Source: CAZGWE01 sp964529405 (GTDB taxonomy: Bacteria; Patescibacteriota; UBA1384; XYA2-FULL-43-10; 1-14-0-10-43-13). Taken from it: 64,000 nt of DNA. The notes under the pieces were generated by a model. That model worked only from the letters and a program-made list of their open reading frames with translations. It was not told the origin of the DNA and ran no database searches. The first letter of the stretch is position 1; the number at the start of each line of letters is the position of its first letter. Position numbers and translations under genes: made by a program. Shown here in pieces: positions 17,167 through 26,348 of the stretch. The stretch is from positions 1-64,000 of the forward strand of contig CAZGWE010000003.1 in NCBI GenBank assembly GCA_964529405.1, given 5' to 3'.

Positions 17167-18586
17167 ATAAACGAACTCCGTCTTTATCAATAATTAAGTC
17201 CAGCTTATTGTTTTCTTCATCTTCTATCTTCGTTCGAGGCTCAATCGAGGAGAAGTAGAGATATCGGACACCTTGACTTTCCAGTGTCTGAATGCTGGGA
17301 TATTCATACTCCTGCTTTATTTCCTTATAACTACCATAATTGACCCTTGCACCCTTTTCTATCAACCATCTGCCCCAAGCGCTGTTGCTGTAAACCAGGG
17401 CATCTTTCGGCTCGATCAATCCGACCACGATATCCATCATCTGCCGGTCGTTTTTGGGCAAGGTGGAACCGGCGGCAAAATCCGTCAGCTGCCATACCGT
17501 TAGTCTTTTGGTGATGCCCAGATTAACATTAACGATCATCAAAGCAATTGGGACAAAGATAATAATGGAATACTTTTCAAACGCCAATTTAAGCATCTGG
17601 CTCAAGCCGAGAGCCGCCATAATTGCCACGGCGAATTCGAAGTAAAAATAGAAACGGCTGCCAAGAAAGATAATACCAAACCACTGCTTAAAAGCTACCA
17701 ATAAACTCAATACGGCAAATATTAGAAAAAGCCTTGATTTTTCGCTCTTTAGCCCCTGTTTCATTACAAAGACGGTACCGATGATTGCCAATAAATAAAC
17801 TATTGACCGTCTCGGGTCAATGTCAAAGACATATCCTGGTAAAGATCTCTCCCCCTGCGACATTGAAGTCAATTTAAGTATGGTAAAAATTCTCTGGAAA
17901 ACGTCAGGGAAAAAACGCATCATGAGACCGAAGATAATTATTCCAAAAACACCCAAGCCCAGAGCGGCAATACGTTTTCTCCTGCTACCTGTCGCCAACC
18001 AGTAAACCTCATAAATAGCAACCGTTAATCCCAGGATGCCGAACGGTATGGGATGGAAAAAAAGCAAAACTACGGCCAAAGGCAGCAGATAGACCCACTT
18101 TTTTTTAATTAGAAGCAGATAGCAAAGTGAAAATATAACCCAACCAAAAGTTTCTGCCATAACGCCCATTCGCAAAGAATCATTAAGCCACCGTGATGAA
18201 GCGGTCAGAAACATTGCCAGAATTGCTGCTCTATAATCTTTAAAAACCTCAAATGACAGGAGACCGGCTAATATAGCAACTAAAAACATATTGAAACAGA
18301 GTGTAAATATAAATGTTCTCTCTAGCGAAAAATCAAACAAAAATTGCAGAACCCGATATTCAGCTACATAAGCGGCGGTAGAAAAGGGATACAGGGAACT
18401 CTTAAAGTAATCGGCGAATCCATTTGTCATCAGACTTTTGGCCATCGAGGTATGGTTAACGACATCGTCTCCAATTGGAAAATCAGCCAACCAGTAATAT
18501 TGGAAAGCGGCATAAAATAAGTAAGCAACAAAAAAGATAAGGAGCAGTAAATAGATCTTCTTAGTCTGGCTAAAAGTGAACGGCAT
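17153..18586 (-). CDS. Polytopic membrane glycosyltransferase-like protein (GT-C fold)
   Basis: A 477-residue protein with about eleven hydrophobic segments. The first outer loop contains LADFPIGDDVVNHTSMAKSL; a D-D pair followed by a histidine is the arrangement seen in GT-C enzymes. A C-terminal soluble region of about 120 residues has VVGLIEPKDALVYSNSAWG, as in other large sugar-transferase membrane proteins. It is transcribed away from pseB, with a candidate promoter at 18609-18637, and is coupled to the small membrane protein downstream. The donor is unknown; a polyprenyl-phosphate sugar would be expected for this fold. Confidence 0.75.
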   Translation of the reverse strand: MPFTFSQTKKIYLLLLIFFVAYLFYAAFQYYWLADFPIGDDVVNHTSMAKSLMTNGFADYFKSSLYPFSTAAYVAEYRVLQFLFDFSLERTFIFTLCFNMFLVAILAGLLSFEVFKDYRAAILAMFLTASSRWLNDSLRMGVMAETFGWVIFSLCYLLLIKKKWVYLLPLAVVLLFFHPIPFGILGLTVAIYEVYWLATGSRRKRIAALGLGVFGIIIFGLMMRFFPDVFQRIFTILKLTSMSQGERSLPGYVFDIDPRRSIVYLLAIIGTVFVMKQGLKSEKSRLFLIFAVLSLLVAFKQWFGIIFLGSRFYFYFEFAVAIMAALGLSQMLKLAFEKYSIIIFVPIALMIVNVNLGITKRLTVWQLTDFAAGSTLPKNDRQMMDIVVGLIEPKDALVYSNSAWGRWLIEKGARVNYGSYKEIKQEYEYPSIQTLESQGVRYLYFSSIEPRTKIEDEENNKLDLIIDKDGVRLYELK

Positions 18587-18608
18587 ATTTCCCTCAAATA
18601 ATAATAGT

Positions 18609-18637
18609 ATTATAGCATTTCCTAAAGTTTATGAAAA
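18609..18637 (-). promoter_or_regulatory. Candidate promoter for the GT-C gene
   Basis: On the minus strand TTTTCA (18632-18637), a 17-nt spacer and a perfect TATAAT (18609-18614), 23 nt before the start codon. Confidence 0.55.
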
Positions 18638-18655
18638 TCCCCGAACTCCAATAGG

Positions 18656-18684
18656 TTGACGACAGAAACACTTTTCTCTATATT
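18656..18684 (+). promoter_or_regulatory. Candidate sigma-70 promoter for the pseB-pseC operon
   Basis: TTGACG (18656-18661), a 17-nt spacer and TATATT (18679-18684), followed by a GGGAG ribosome binding site (18704-18708) 6 nt before ATG 18715. Confidence 0.75.
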
Positions 18685-18714
18685 TGGAAAAGACTAATCG
18701 ATTGGGAGCACTCT

Positions 18715-19713
18715 ATGCTTAACGGTAAAACGATTTTAATCACCGGCGGTACCGGTTCTTTCGGTAAAAAATTTACCGAAAGAATCTTTGCCGAATATAA
18801 ACCGAAAAAGATCATCATTTACTCCAGGGACGAGTATAAGCAGTACATAATGCGGCGCCAGTACGCCAAGTATGATGAGCGGTTGCGCTTTTTCATCGGC
18901 GATGTCCGGGACAAAGAAAGGCTTTGGCGGGCGCTCAACGGCGTTGACATTGTTATCCATGCCGCAGCGCTTAAACACGTGCCGGTGGCGGAGTATAATC
19001 CGCTCGAAGCAATTAAAACCAATATCCATGGCGCCGAGAATGTTATTGATGCCGCTCTGGATCGCAACGTCAAAAGGGTCGTTGCTCTCTCAACAGATAA
19101 GGCAGTTAATCCGATCAATCTTTATGGCGCCACCAAGCTGGTCTCCGATAAACTTTTTGTCTCGGCTAATGCTTACTCCGGCCGGAATGGCACAGTCTTT
19201 TCAGTTGTCCGTTACGGCAATGTCGCCGGCAGCCGCGGTTCGGTTATTCCCTACTTTAAATCATTGATTGAGGCCGGCGAAAAAGTTATTCCCATTACCG
19301 ATTTTAGGATGACCAGATTTTTAATTACTCTAAACCAGGGCGTTGATCTGGTTTTCCGGGCTTTAAGCGAAGCCAAGGGCGGCGAAATTTATGTCGCTAA
19401 AATTCCCTCGATTAAAGTAGTAGATTTGGCCCGGGCCATGCATGAACAGGTCGAATTGAAAGAAATCGGTATCAGGGAAGGTGAAAAACTGCACGAAGTT
19501 ATGATCACGGAAGAGGATTCCCGCTCCACCCACGACTATGGCGACCACTTTATTATCTACCCCAACCTGGATTGGTGGAAACCGGAAGCTCGCTGCAAGC
19601 CCGGCAGCCAAAAAGTTAAGGATGGTTTCCGCTACTCCTCCGATCTCAACGACCATTGGCTCGGCGTTGGTGGAATAGCCGAGTTCTTAAGAACCATTGA
19701 AATAGTCTATTGA
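18715..19713 (+). CDS. pseB: UDP-N-acetylglucosamine 4,6-dehydratase (PseB/FlaA1-like)
   Basis: A 332-residue short-chain-dehydrogenase-type protein. The nucleotide-binding loop is TGGTGSFGKKF at about residues 10-20, then IIIYSRDEYKQYIMRRQY, which is characteristic of the PseB/CapD inverting dehydratases. The active-site segment YGATKLVSDKL (YxxxK) is at about residue 139. It converts UDP-GlcNAc to the 4-keto-6-deoxy-L-altrose-type intermediate, the first step of pseudaminic acid synthesis. The next gene, the matching aminotransferase, starts 9 nt after its stop. The length is normal for the family. A related flagellin or capsule dehydratase with another product cannot be ruled out. Confidence 0.92.
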   Translation: MLNGKTILITGGTGSFGKKFTERIFAEYKPKKIIIYSRDEYKQYIMRRQYAKYDERLRFFIGDVRDKERLWRALNGVDIVIHAAALKHVPVAEYNPLEAIKTNIHGAENVIDAALDRNVKRVVALSTDKAVNPINLYGATKLVSDKLFVSANAYSGRNGTVFSVVRYGNVAGSRGSVIPYFKSLIEAGEKVIPITDFRMTRFLITLNQGVDLVFRALSEAKGGEIYVAKIPSIKVVDLARAMHEQVELKEIGIREGEKLHEVMITEEDSRSTHDYGDHFIIYPNLDWWKPEARCKPGSQKVKDGFRYSSDLNDHWLGVGGIAEFLRTIEIVY

Positions 19714-19722
19714 GGCATCGTT

Positions 19723-20883
19723 ATGTCTAATCTTATCCCTTATGGGAGACAGTGGATTGACCAGGACGATATTCAAGCCGTCACCACAGTTTTAAAAAGT
19801 GATTATCTGACCCAAGGTCCCAAAGTCGAAGAATTTGAAAAAGCTCTTTGCGACTACACGGGGGCAAAATTTTGCCTTGCTCTTTCTAACGGCACGGCCG
19901 CGCTGCATTTGGCTGTCGCTGCCATGAAGATCGAGAAAAGCATGGAGGGAATTACCTCGCCCATCACCTTCGCCGCCTCCGCCAACTGCCTGCTCTATAA
20001 CGGTCTAAAACCGGTTTTTGCCGATATTGATCCTAAAACCTATACGATTAGCCCGGATGAAATTAAAAAGAAGATTACCGCAAAAACCAAGGTGATAATT
20101 CCGGTCGATTTTGCCGGCCAACCAGCCGAGATGGAACAGATCTCCAAGATTGCCAGAGAAAAGGATATCTGTGTCGTTGAAGATGCCGCCCACGCCATTG
20201 GCTCGCGGTATAATGACGGAAATCATGTCGGTTCGTGTAAATATTCCGATATGACTATTTTTTCCTTCCATCCGGTTAAGACAATCACCACCGGCGAGGG
20301 TGGAGCAATTACAACTAACAATAGAGAGCTATACAAACATTTGCTATTGTTACGTTCCCACGGTATTACTAAAGATCAGGCTAAACTTGAGCAAAATCCC
20401 GGCCCATGGTATTACGAAATGCAAACGCTCGGTTTTAACTATCGCCTAACCGACATCCAAGCCGCCCTGGGCATCAGCCAATTAAAAAGACTTGATAAGT
20501 TTGTTGAAAAACGGCGGGAAATTATCCGAAAATACAACAAGGCTTTCAAAGACCTGCCCGATATGGTTGTCCCTTATGAAAAAGATGGCGTCTTCTCTGC
20601 TTTCCATCTCTATGTTTTGCAAATTGATTTTAAAAAAATCGGCACAAGCCGCGAAGAGATAATGGCCAAATTAAGAGAAAAAAATATCGGCACGCAGGTT
20701 CACTATATCCCCGTTCACCTACAGCCATATTACAGAAACAACTTTGGCTACAAACCAGGCGATTATCCGATTGCTGAACAATATTATGAAAAAGCAATCA
20801 GCCTGCCGCTCTATCCAAAAATGTCTGACTCCGATGTCAAATACGTTATAGAAAATTTCAAACGCGTCTTAGGTGGAAAGTAA
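19723..20883 (+). CDS. pseC: UDP-4-keto-6-deoxy-N-acetyl-L-altrosamine aminotransferase (PseC-like)
   Basis: A 386-residue DegT/DnrJ/EryC1 (PLP fold type I) aminotransferase. It starts MSNLIPYGRQWIDQDDIQAV, has ALSNGTAALHLA at about residue 54, VVEDAAHAIGSRY (the aspartate contacting PLP), and FSFHPVKTITTGEGGAI, in which the lysine is the Schiff-base residue (about 186). It aminates the PseB product. It is directly downstream of pseB in the same operon, as in known pseudaminic acid clusters. The acetyltransferase (PseH) and UDP-sugar hydrolase (PseG) normally needed next were not found in this window. Confidence 0.92.
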   Translation: MSNLIPYGRQWIDQDDIQAVTTVLKSDYLTQGPKVEEFEKALCDYTGAKFCLALSNGTAALHLAVAAMKIEKSMEGITSPITFAASANCLLYNGLKPVFADIDPKTYTISPDEIKKKITAKTKVIIPVDFAGQPAEMEQISKIAREKDICVVEDAAHAIGSRYNDGNHVGSCKYSDMTIFSFHPVKTITTGEGGAITTNNRELYKHLLLLRSHGITKDQAKLEQNPGPWYYEMQTLGFNYRLTDIQAALGISQLKRLDKFVEKRREIIRKYNKAFKDLPDMVVPYEKDGVFSAFHLYVLQIDFKKIGTSREEIMAKLREKNIGTQVHYIPVHLQPYYRNNFGYKPGDYPIAEQYYEKAISLPLYPKMSDSDVKYVIENFKRVLGGK

Positions 20884-20911
20884 GGCATTATCGCTTTAAT
20901 AAAGGAAAGTG

Positions 20912-21349
20912 ATGCCAACAATTTTTATCGGTGCCGACCATGGTGGCTATAAAATTAAAAAACAAGTCAAGCTGTGGCTAAACCAAAAGCTTATCCCGTT
21001 CAATGACCTCGGCGCTGATTCAGAAGATAGCTGCGACTATCCTATATTTGCCCAAAAGGTAGGGCGCGCGGTTGTTGAGAATCAGGGCAAGGGTATTTTG
21101 ATCTGCCGAAGCGGCCAAGGCATGTCAATCGCCGCCAACAAGATTAAGGGAATTCGAGCATGCCTTGCTTGGAATCCGGAGGTCGCAATAAAATCCAGGG
21201 AGCACAATGATGCCAATGTTCTATGCTTGCCAGCCGACTATATTAGCAACGACGATAGCGTTAGTATTGTAAAGGCATGGCTTTCTACTCCATTTTCTGA
21301 TGAAATAAGACATATAAAGAGAATCCGGATGTTAGATGAAATAAATTAA
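20912..21349 (+). CDS. rpiB: RpiB/LacAB-family sugar-phosphate isomerase
   Basis: A 145-residue protein starting at ATG 20912 after AAAGGAAA (20901-20908). It has the family start IFIGADHGGYKIK, the phosphate loop ICRSGQGMSIAANKIKGIRA at about residues 69-88 (the cysteine is the usual catalytic base of RpiB), and the SREHNDANVLCLPA segment. RpiB interconverts ribose 5-phosphate and ribulose 5-phosphate; relatives act on other aldose phosphates. It lies in a sugar operon after pseC, so it may serve a glycan precursor route rather than central metabolism. The pentose-linked operon at 33837-38785 gives it a possible partner. Confidence 0.88.
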   Translation: MPTIFIGADHGGYKIKKQVKLWLNQKLIPFNDLGADSEDSCDYPIFAQKVGRAVVENQGKGILICRSGQGMSIAANKIKGIRACLAWNPEVAIKSREHNDANVLCLPADYISNDDSVSIVKAWLSTPFSDEIRHIKRIRMLDEIN

Positions 21350-21394
21350 TTCAACTTTTTCTGACAAGCTCGTAAGCCCTGATCAAAAACAAAG

Positions 21395-22711
21395 ATGTTA
21401 AATTTAAAACAAAACGGCATTTTCTTTGCCCAAAAAAGCCATCAACGTTTTTTTGGACCGGCGATCGATCCGGAGATGAGATTGTTTTTGGTTAATCTTT
21501 TTTGGTCTTTTTTGGGCGGCGGCATTGCTTCAGCCGGCTTGCTTTTGGTTAATATTTTAGCCGGTCGCTACATGGGGCCGAGCGAATACGGTAAGTATAA
21601 TCTGGTCTTCGTTTTAAGCCAGTTCTTTATCTTATTCGTTTTCTGGGGTTTGGATATTGCCAGTATTAAAGCGATCGCTGCGAGTAAAACCAGAGCCGAG
21701 AAGGGCAAAAATTTATCCAGTGCCTCTGTCTTTTTGGTCTTAACGCTTGGACTTCTTAGTTTGATCGCTTTTCTTGTTTATAAACCGGCGGCACAATACT
21801 TTGCCCTCGATCAGTCGCTTCTCTTCATTTTGCTCATTCTTTCAATCCCGTTGACTCTTAAAGCCATGTTCGATGGCTTTATTCGCGGCCTAAGACTATT
21901 CAAAGTCCAATTTGTCGCCAAAACTCTCGAGTGTTTTACCATCATCGCTCTCTTTGTTTTAATCTTTGTCGTTCTTGATAAAAGAACTTACGAATTTTAT
22001 ATCTACGTGCTGATTGCCGGAGCTTTAGTCTCTGCTCTGATTAATTTCTCTAAAGTTAAAAAATACTTCGACGGCTTTGACAAAAAATGTTTGCAAGACC
22101 AGCTATCCCATGGTAAGTTTTACTTTATTGCTACCATTATCGGCACGCTCTTCACTTCACTTGATCGATTATTAGTTGCCAAATATTTAAGCTACTACGA
22201 GCTTGGCATCTATGGTGCCTATTATACTGCTTCTGTCACGCTCACCTACCAGCTAACCCAAATGTTTATCAATGTCTTCTTGCCCTCCATCGCTCATTTG
22301 GAAAACAAAACTTTTGTTAGAAAGATTGATAATATCTTTACTAGAGCCATAATCCCTATTTACTTGACTGTTTTAGTCCTTGTTTTTGTGGCGGTAAAAC
22401 TGTTTGGCGCCAGGTTTGGCCTTATCTGGGGTTATGTGTTTGGTTTTAGCCTGCTCGCCACGCTTCAGCTAATACAGGGAATCTATAATACAATTGTCCT
22501 AACACTGTCCAAAGATTTGTACAAACGATCATTGTTATTAGTAAACATCAGCAATGTCATAATTTTTTCTACTTATATTCCCCTTGTTTACTTTAAGCTG
22601 ATCTCCATCTCTTGGATTTTGGGCATTTTAATCTTAAGCATTACCTCCGCGATAACAATCCAGCGAACCTTTATTGGCATTTCAATCAACAGGTTTAACC
22701 AAAAAACCTGA
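21395..22711 (+). CDS. Wzx-type oligosaccharide flippase
   Basis: A 438-residue polytopic protein with about 12 helices. The segment FWSFLGGGIASAGLLLVNIL followed by AGRYMGPSEYGKYNLVFVLSQ is typical of the polysaccharide-transporter (RfbX/Wzx) family. It is a second flippase, divergent from the one at 10713, and probably exports the nonulosonic-acid-containing glycan made by the surrounding genes. It sits 45 nt after the RpiB-like gene; an IS200-like element follows it. The N-terminal ~30 residues before the first helix are longer than usual, so a later start is possible. Confidence 0.87.
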   Translation: MLNLKQNGIFFAQKSHQRFFGPAIDPEMRLFLVNLFWSFLGGGIASAGLLLVNILAGRYMGPSEYGKYNLVFVLSQFFILFVFWGLDIASIKAIAASKTRAEKGKNLSSASVFLVLTLGLLSLIAFLVYKPAAQYFALDQSLLFILLILSIPLTLKAMFDGFIRGLRLFKVQFVAKTLECFTIIALFVLIFVVLDKRTYEFYIYVLIAGALVSALINFSKVKKYFDGFDKKCLQDQLSHGKFYFIATIIGTLFTSLDRLLVAKYLSYYELGIYGAYYTASVTLTYQLTQMFINVFLPSIAHLENKTFVRKIDNIFTRAIIPIYLTVLVLVFVAVKLFGARFGLIWGYVFGFSLLATLQLIQGIYNTIVLTLSKDLYKRSLLLVNISNVIIFSTYIPLVYFKLISISWILGILILSITSAITIQRTFIGISINRFNQKT

Positions 22712-22740
22712 AACATTTGGACTTATCGTTCGCTCTCTAC

Positions 22741-23337
22741 TGAACCCACTCTATCGGCTGCAAGCCGATAGGTTCAGCACAGCGCTAAAGCACCCTTGCT
22801 AATTGGCGTCGAGAATTGTAAAGGAATCACCGCGTTTGTCAGCATCTTCATCTTGATTCTCGATGTATTCCATGATCATTTCATCAGTAATGTTTCCGGA
22901 GGATACGGCGCAGTAGCCTCTTCCCCACAGATGCTGTCCCCAAAACTGTTTGTTTAATTGAGGGAATTCCTGCAGTAGCTTTCTTGATGTTTTACCCTTG
23001 ATATATTGTGAGATTTTGGAGATAGATATTTGCGGGGGATAAGAGATAAAGATGTGGATGTGATCCTTGCTTATATGACCGCGGATTATTTCAATGTTAT
23101 GAGCGTCGCAGACTTCACGGATTAAATCCCTGACCCTGATGCCCACCTTATTGGTTAATATTGGTTTACGATATTTGGTCGCCCATATCAGATGACACTT
23201 TATGTCAAATTGTGTATGAGAACCATTGCGATATATTTGCATAGCCAGAGTATACCATCTTGAAAGGATCGGCTAAAGCCGAGGGGTTTGTTCCCAAAGA
23301 TTTGAAACCAACCATCACAGGTCGGTTCCAGCCCCTC
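22741..23337 (-). mobile_element. IS200/IS605-type insertion sequence (tnpA only)
   Basis: The transposase gene is flanked by subterminal hairpins as expected for this family. On the left is a perfect 9-bp stem CTATCGGCT/AGCCGATAG (22751-22771) inside a weaker outer stem TGAAC/GTTCA (22741-22776). On the right is TCGGCT/AGCCGA (23269-23282), with an outer pairing GAGGGG (23281-23286) to CCCCTC (23332-23337). The stem sequences of both ends share TCGGCT. No tnpB is present. The element has no terminal inverted repeats or target duplication, which is normal here. Exact ends are estimates. Confidence 0.75.
22799..23242 (-). CDS. tnpA: IS200-type Y1 transposase TnpA (HUH)
   Basis: A 147-residue single-domain HUH endonuclease. 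It has the KCHLIWATKYRKPIL start region, the HUH-type metal motif DHIHIFIS at about residues 60-67 and GQHLWGRGYCAVSSGN, followed by MEYIENQ carrying the likely nucleophilic tyrosine. It cuts and rejoins single-stranded DNA at the subterminal hairpins during peel-and-paste transposition. The length is usual for the family and the motifs look intact, so the element may still be active. It sits between a flippase and an aldo/keto reductase of the glycan cluster. Confidence 0.93.
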   Translation of the reverse strand: MQIYRNGSHTQFDIKCHLIWATKYRKPILTNKVGIRVRDLIREVCDAHNIEIIRGHISKDHIHIFISYPPQISISKISQYIKGKTSRKLLQEFPQLNKQFWGQHLWGRGYCAVSSGNITDEMIMEYIENQDEDADKRGDSFTILDAN

Positions 23338-23389
23338 TTTTATTTGGATTTTCTTGACAGCTAAAGGCCTTATCCGATTAAATGGTTCT

Positions 23390-24247
23390 ATGAACAAACT
23401 AGCCTTAGGCACGGTTCAATTTGGACTCGATTACGGCATCAACAACAAAGTCGGAAAAGTACCCGAGAGCGAGGTCTTTGCTATTTTGGATTATGCCAAA
23501 AAAATTGGTATTAATACTTTGGATACTGCCTCGAGCTATGGCGAAAGCGAGAAAGTCCTTGGACAATACTTTGTCAAGAGAGGATCTGATAATTTACAGA
23601 TTGTCTCCAAATTCGCTGAAGCAGCGAATGTCTTATCTGACATTAAAACATCACTGCAAAACTTGAAGACAAACAGGCTTTACGCTTACCTGCTTCATCA
23701 CTTTGAATCTCTGAAGCAACAACCCGACCTTTACAAAGAAATGGTTAAATTAAGAGAAGAAGGTTTAACGCAAAAGATTGGCTTCTCTCTCTATTATCCC
23801 CATGAACTACAATATTTACTGGATCGCTCCATCCCCTTTGATCTTGTTCAAGTGCCCTATAACATTTTCGATCAACGTTTCCTGCCCTACTTTGCCAAAC
23901 TAAAAAAGGAAGGCAAAGAGATTCATGTCCGTTCAGCCTTTCTACAGGGATTAATTTTTAAAAATCCAAGCGATATACCCCCCTATCTGCAAGACATGAA
24001 GAAAAAACTTGAAAAACTACACCAACTTTCCTTGGAAAGTGAAATTCCTTTAGCAGCCATGGCTCTTAACTTCTGTACTAGCAACCCCTATATCGGCAAG
24101 GTAGTCATTGGCGTTGACAGCCTCAAGAATTTGCAGGATAATTTCTCTGATCTATCCCACCAGCAAGCCGTCGTCAACCTCATATCCGAACTATTAGGAC
24201 TTAGAGAAGATAATGAAGAACTAATTTTGCCAATCAACTGGAAATAG
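23390..24247 (+). CDS. Aldo/keto reductase family protein
   Basis: A 285-residue TIM-barrel protein starting at ATG 23390 (MNKLALGTVQFGLDYGINN). The N-terminus has the catalytic aspartate and tyrosine in LDTASSYGESEKVLG, and LYAYLLHHFES carries the histidine position. Related proteins occur in bacterial surface-sugar and spore-coat gene sets next to SpsF- and NeuB-type genes, as here. It may reduce or oxidise a sugar nucleotide or free sugar; the substrate is unknown. It follows the IS element, which may supply or interrupt upstream transcription. The next gene starts 17 nt after its stop. Confidence 0.85.
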   Translation: MNKLALGTVQFGLDYGINNKVGKVPESEVFAILDYAKKIGINTLDTASSYGESEKVLGQYFVKRGSDNLQIVSKFAEAANVLSDIKTSLQNLKTNRLYAYLLHHFESLKQQPDLYKEMVKLREEGLTQKIGFSLYYPHELQYLLDRSIPFDLVQVPYNIFDQRFLPYFAKLKKEGKEIHVRSAFLQGLIFKNPSDIPPYLQDMKKKLEKLHQLSLESEIPLAAMALNFCTSNPYIGKVVIGVDSLKNLQDNFSDLSHQQAVVNLISELLGLREDNEELILPINWK

Positions 24248-24263
24248 TCTTTGGATCTAAACT

Positions 24264-26348
24264 ATGGATATTATTGCAATTATTCAAGCCAGAGTCGGTT
24301 CGACCCGCTTACCTAATAAAGTTCTTTTACCATTGGGTGGCAAAACTGTACTCGAGCAGGTTGCGAGCCGAGTCGGCAGAAGCAAGCTTATCAACAAGGT
24401 AATGGTCGCCACGACTACAAATAGTGACGATGACGCTATTGTTGAAATATTAGAAAAAGCTGGAATAGAGAGTTTCCGCGGCTCTGAAAATGACCTTCTT
24501 GACCGCTATTACCAAGCAGCCAAACTTCATAAGCCAAAACATATAGTTAGAATCACGGCCGACTGTCCTCTAATTGATTCCGACGTCATTGATGCAGTGA
24601 TCAGTCTTCATCTTAAGGACAAAAATGATTATACTGCAAGCGCTTTCGTTGAAACCTTTCCGGATGGTCTTGATGTTGATGTAATGACCTTTAAGGCTCT
24701 TGAGGAAAGCTGGAAAAATGCCACCATTCCCTATCAAAGAGAGCACGTCACTCAATTCATCGCCAAAAATCCCCATCGGTTCAAAATAGGCAATCACTAT
24801 CATACCGAGAACCTGTCTGATAAGCGATGGTGCATGGACGAACCCAATGATTATGCTTTCGTCGAGGCTGTTTACAGCGCGCTTGGGGCCGAGCGGGACT
24901 ATTTCGGAATGGAAGATGTTTTGCGCTTCTTGTCGGCTAATCCAGATGTAGAAAAAATCAATCAAAACATCATCCGGAACGCCGGCATCTTAAAATCGAC
25001 TGGCGCCGAGGCTGATTTGTTATTAGAAAGGAAAACGATGAGAACCGGACAAAATCTCTACAAGCGCGCCAAGGGCATTATTCCCGCCGGCACGCAAATT
25101 CTTTCCAAGCGGCCGGAGCTGCACCTGCCAGGAGGCTGGCCCTCCTACTACAAGAAGGCCAAAGGCTGCGAAATCTGGGATATGGATGGCAAAAAATATG
25201 TTGATATGAGCTATATGGGTATTGGCGCCTGCGCTATCGGTTACGCCGACCCCGATATTGATAAAGCCGTTAAAAAAACTATCGACAACGGTATTGCCGC
25301 TACATTTAATTCACCAAAGGAACTCGAGCTGGCCGATATGCTTTTGGAGCTGCACCCATGGGCAGATATGGTTCGTTATGCTTGCGGCGGCGGCGAGATT
25401 ATGGCTATTGCCATCAGAATTGCCCGGGCCAAATCCGGCAAGGACAAGGTGTTGTTTTGCGGCTATCACGGCTGGCACGATTGGTACTTAAGCTCCAACC
25501 TTGCTGACGATAAGGCGCTTGACGGCCACCTCTTACCCGGTCTGAAACCGCTCGGCGTACCACGCGCCTTAAAGGGTACGGCCATGCCATTTATGTACAA
25601 CGATACCGAAGCTTTCTTGAAGTTAGCCAAGAAGCACAAAGGTGAAATCGGTGCTGTTGTCATTGAAGGTATGAGGAGTTATGAACCAGTAAAGGGTTTT
25701 TTGGAAACTATCAGAAAAGTAACCAAAGAGGAAAAAATTCCATTTATTATTGATGAAGTCTCATCAGGTTTTCGCTTGACCACCGGCGGCGCTCATATAA
25801 AGCTGGGCATTAAGCCAGATATGGCAGCCTTCGCTAAAGCTCTGGGTAACGGCTATCCAATTGCCGCCGTTATTGGCAAAAAAGAGGTCATGGATGTGGT
25901 TGAGGACTGTTTTATTAGCTCAACCAACTGGTCAAATAATGTTGGCTTTGCTGCTGCTATCGCATCCTTGAAAAAGATGAAGGAGAAGCACGTTGTCGAC
26001 CATTTAATTAAGATGGGTAAAAAGGTGCAAGACGGCTGGGCAAAGATGGCTAAAAAAAACGGAGTTAATATTCACCTCTCCGGATTCTATGCCATTGGCC
26101 ACTTTGATTTTGAATATGAAAATCCGCTAGTCTTAAAAACCCTCTTTACTCAAGAGATGTTAAAGCGAGGTTTCCTGGCAACCAACGCCTACTACGCTTC
26201 GTATGCCCACAAAACCAAGCACATTAAAGCGTATTTAGAAAAGTGCGACGAGGTCTTTGCCATTGTTGCTGAAGCTATCAAATCAGGCAAGCCGGAAAGT
26301 TATTTAGAAGGGAATATCTGCCATGCCGGATTTAGAAGACTCACCTAG
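24264..26348 (+). CDS. Fusion: SpsF-like cytidylyltransferase plus class III aminotransferase (HemL-like)
   Basis: A 694-residue two-domain enzyme. Residues 1 to about 245 are a cytidylyltransferase of the SpsF/NeuA-related type, with IIAIIQARVGSTRLPNK as the CTP-binding signature and ITADCPLIDSDVID as the metal-binding region. Residues about 260-694 form a class III PLP aminotransferase like glutamate-1-semialdehyde aminomutase: CGYHGWHDWY, FIIDEVSSGFR (Asp497) and FAKALGNGYP with the Schiff-base Lys525. Together they suggest amination and activation of a nonulosonic-acid-type sugar. An internal ATG at about 25038, preceded by AAAGGA, might allow separate production of the second domain. The next gene overlaps by 26 bp. 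Confidence 0.9.
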   Translation: MDIIAIIQARVGSTRLPNKVLLPLGGKTVLEQVASRVGRSKLINKVMVATTTNSDDDAIVEILEKAGIESFRGSENDLLDRYYQAAKLHKPKHIVRITADCPLIDSDVIDAVISLHLKDKNDYTASAFVETFPDGLDVDVMTFKALEESWKNATIPYQREHVTQFIAKNPHRFKIGNHYHTENLSDKRWCMDEPNDYAFVEAVYSALGAERDYFGMEDVLRFLSANPDVEKINQNIIRNAGILKSTGAEADLLLERKTMRTGQNLYKRAKGIIPAGTQILSKRPELHLPGGWPSYYKKAKGCEIWDMDGKKYVDMSYMGIGACAIGYADPDIDKAVKKTIDNGIAATFNSPKELELADMLLELHPWADMVRYACGGGEIMAIAIRIARAKSGKDKVLFCGYHGWHDWYLSSNLADDKALDGHLLPGLKPLGVPRALKGTAMPFMYNDTEAFLKLAKKHKGEIGAVVIEGMRSYEPVKGFLETIRKVTKEEKIPFIIDEVSSGFRLTTGGAHIKLGIKPDMAAFAKALGNGYPIAAVIGKKEVMDVVEDCFISSTNWSNNVGFAAAIASLKKMKEKHVVDHLIKMGKKVQDGWAKMAKKNGVNIHLSGFYAIGHFDFEYENPLVLKTLFTQEMLKRGFLATNAYYASYAHKTKHIKAYLEKCDEVFAIVAEAIKSGKPESYLEGNICHAGFRRLT

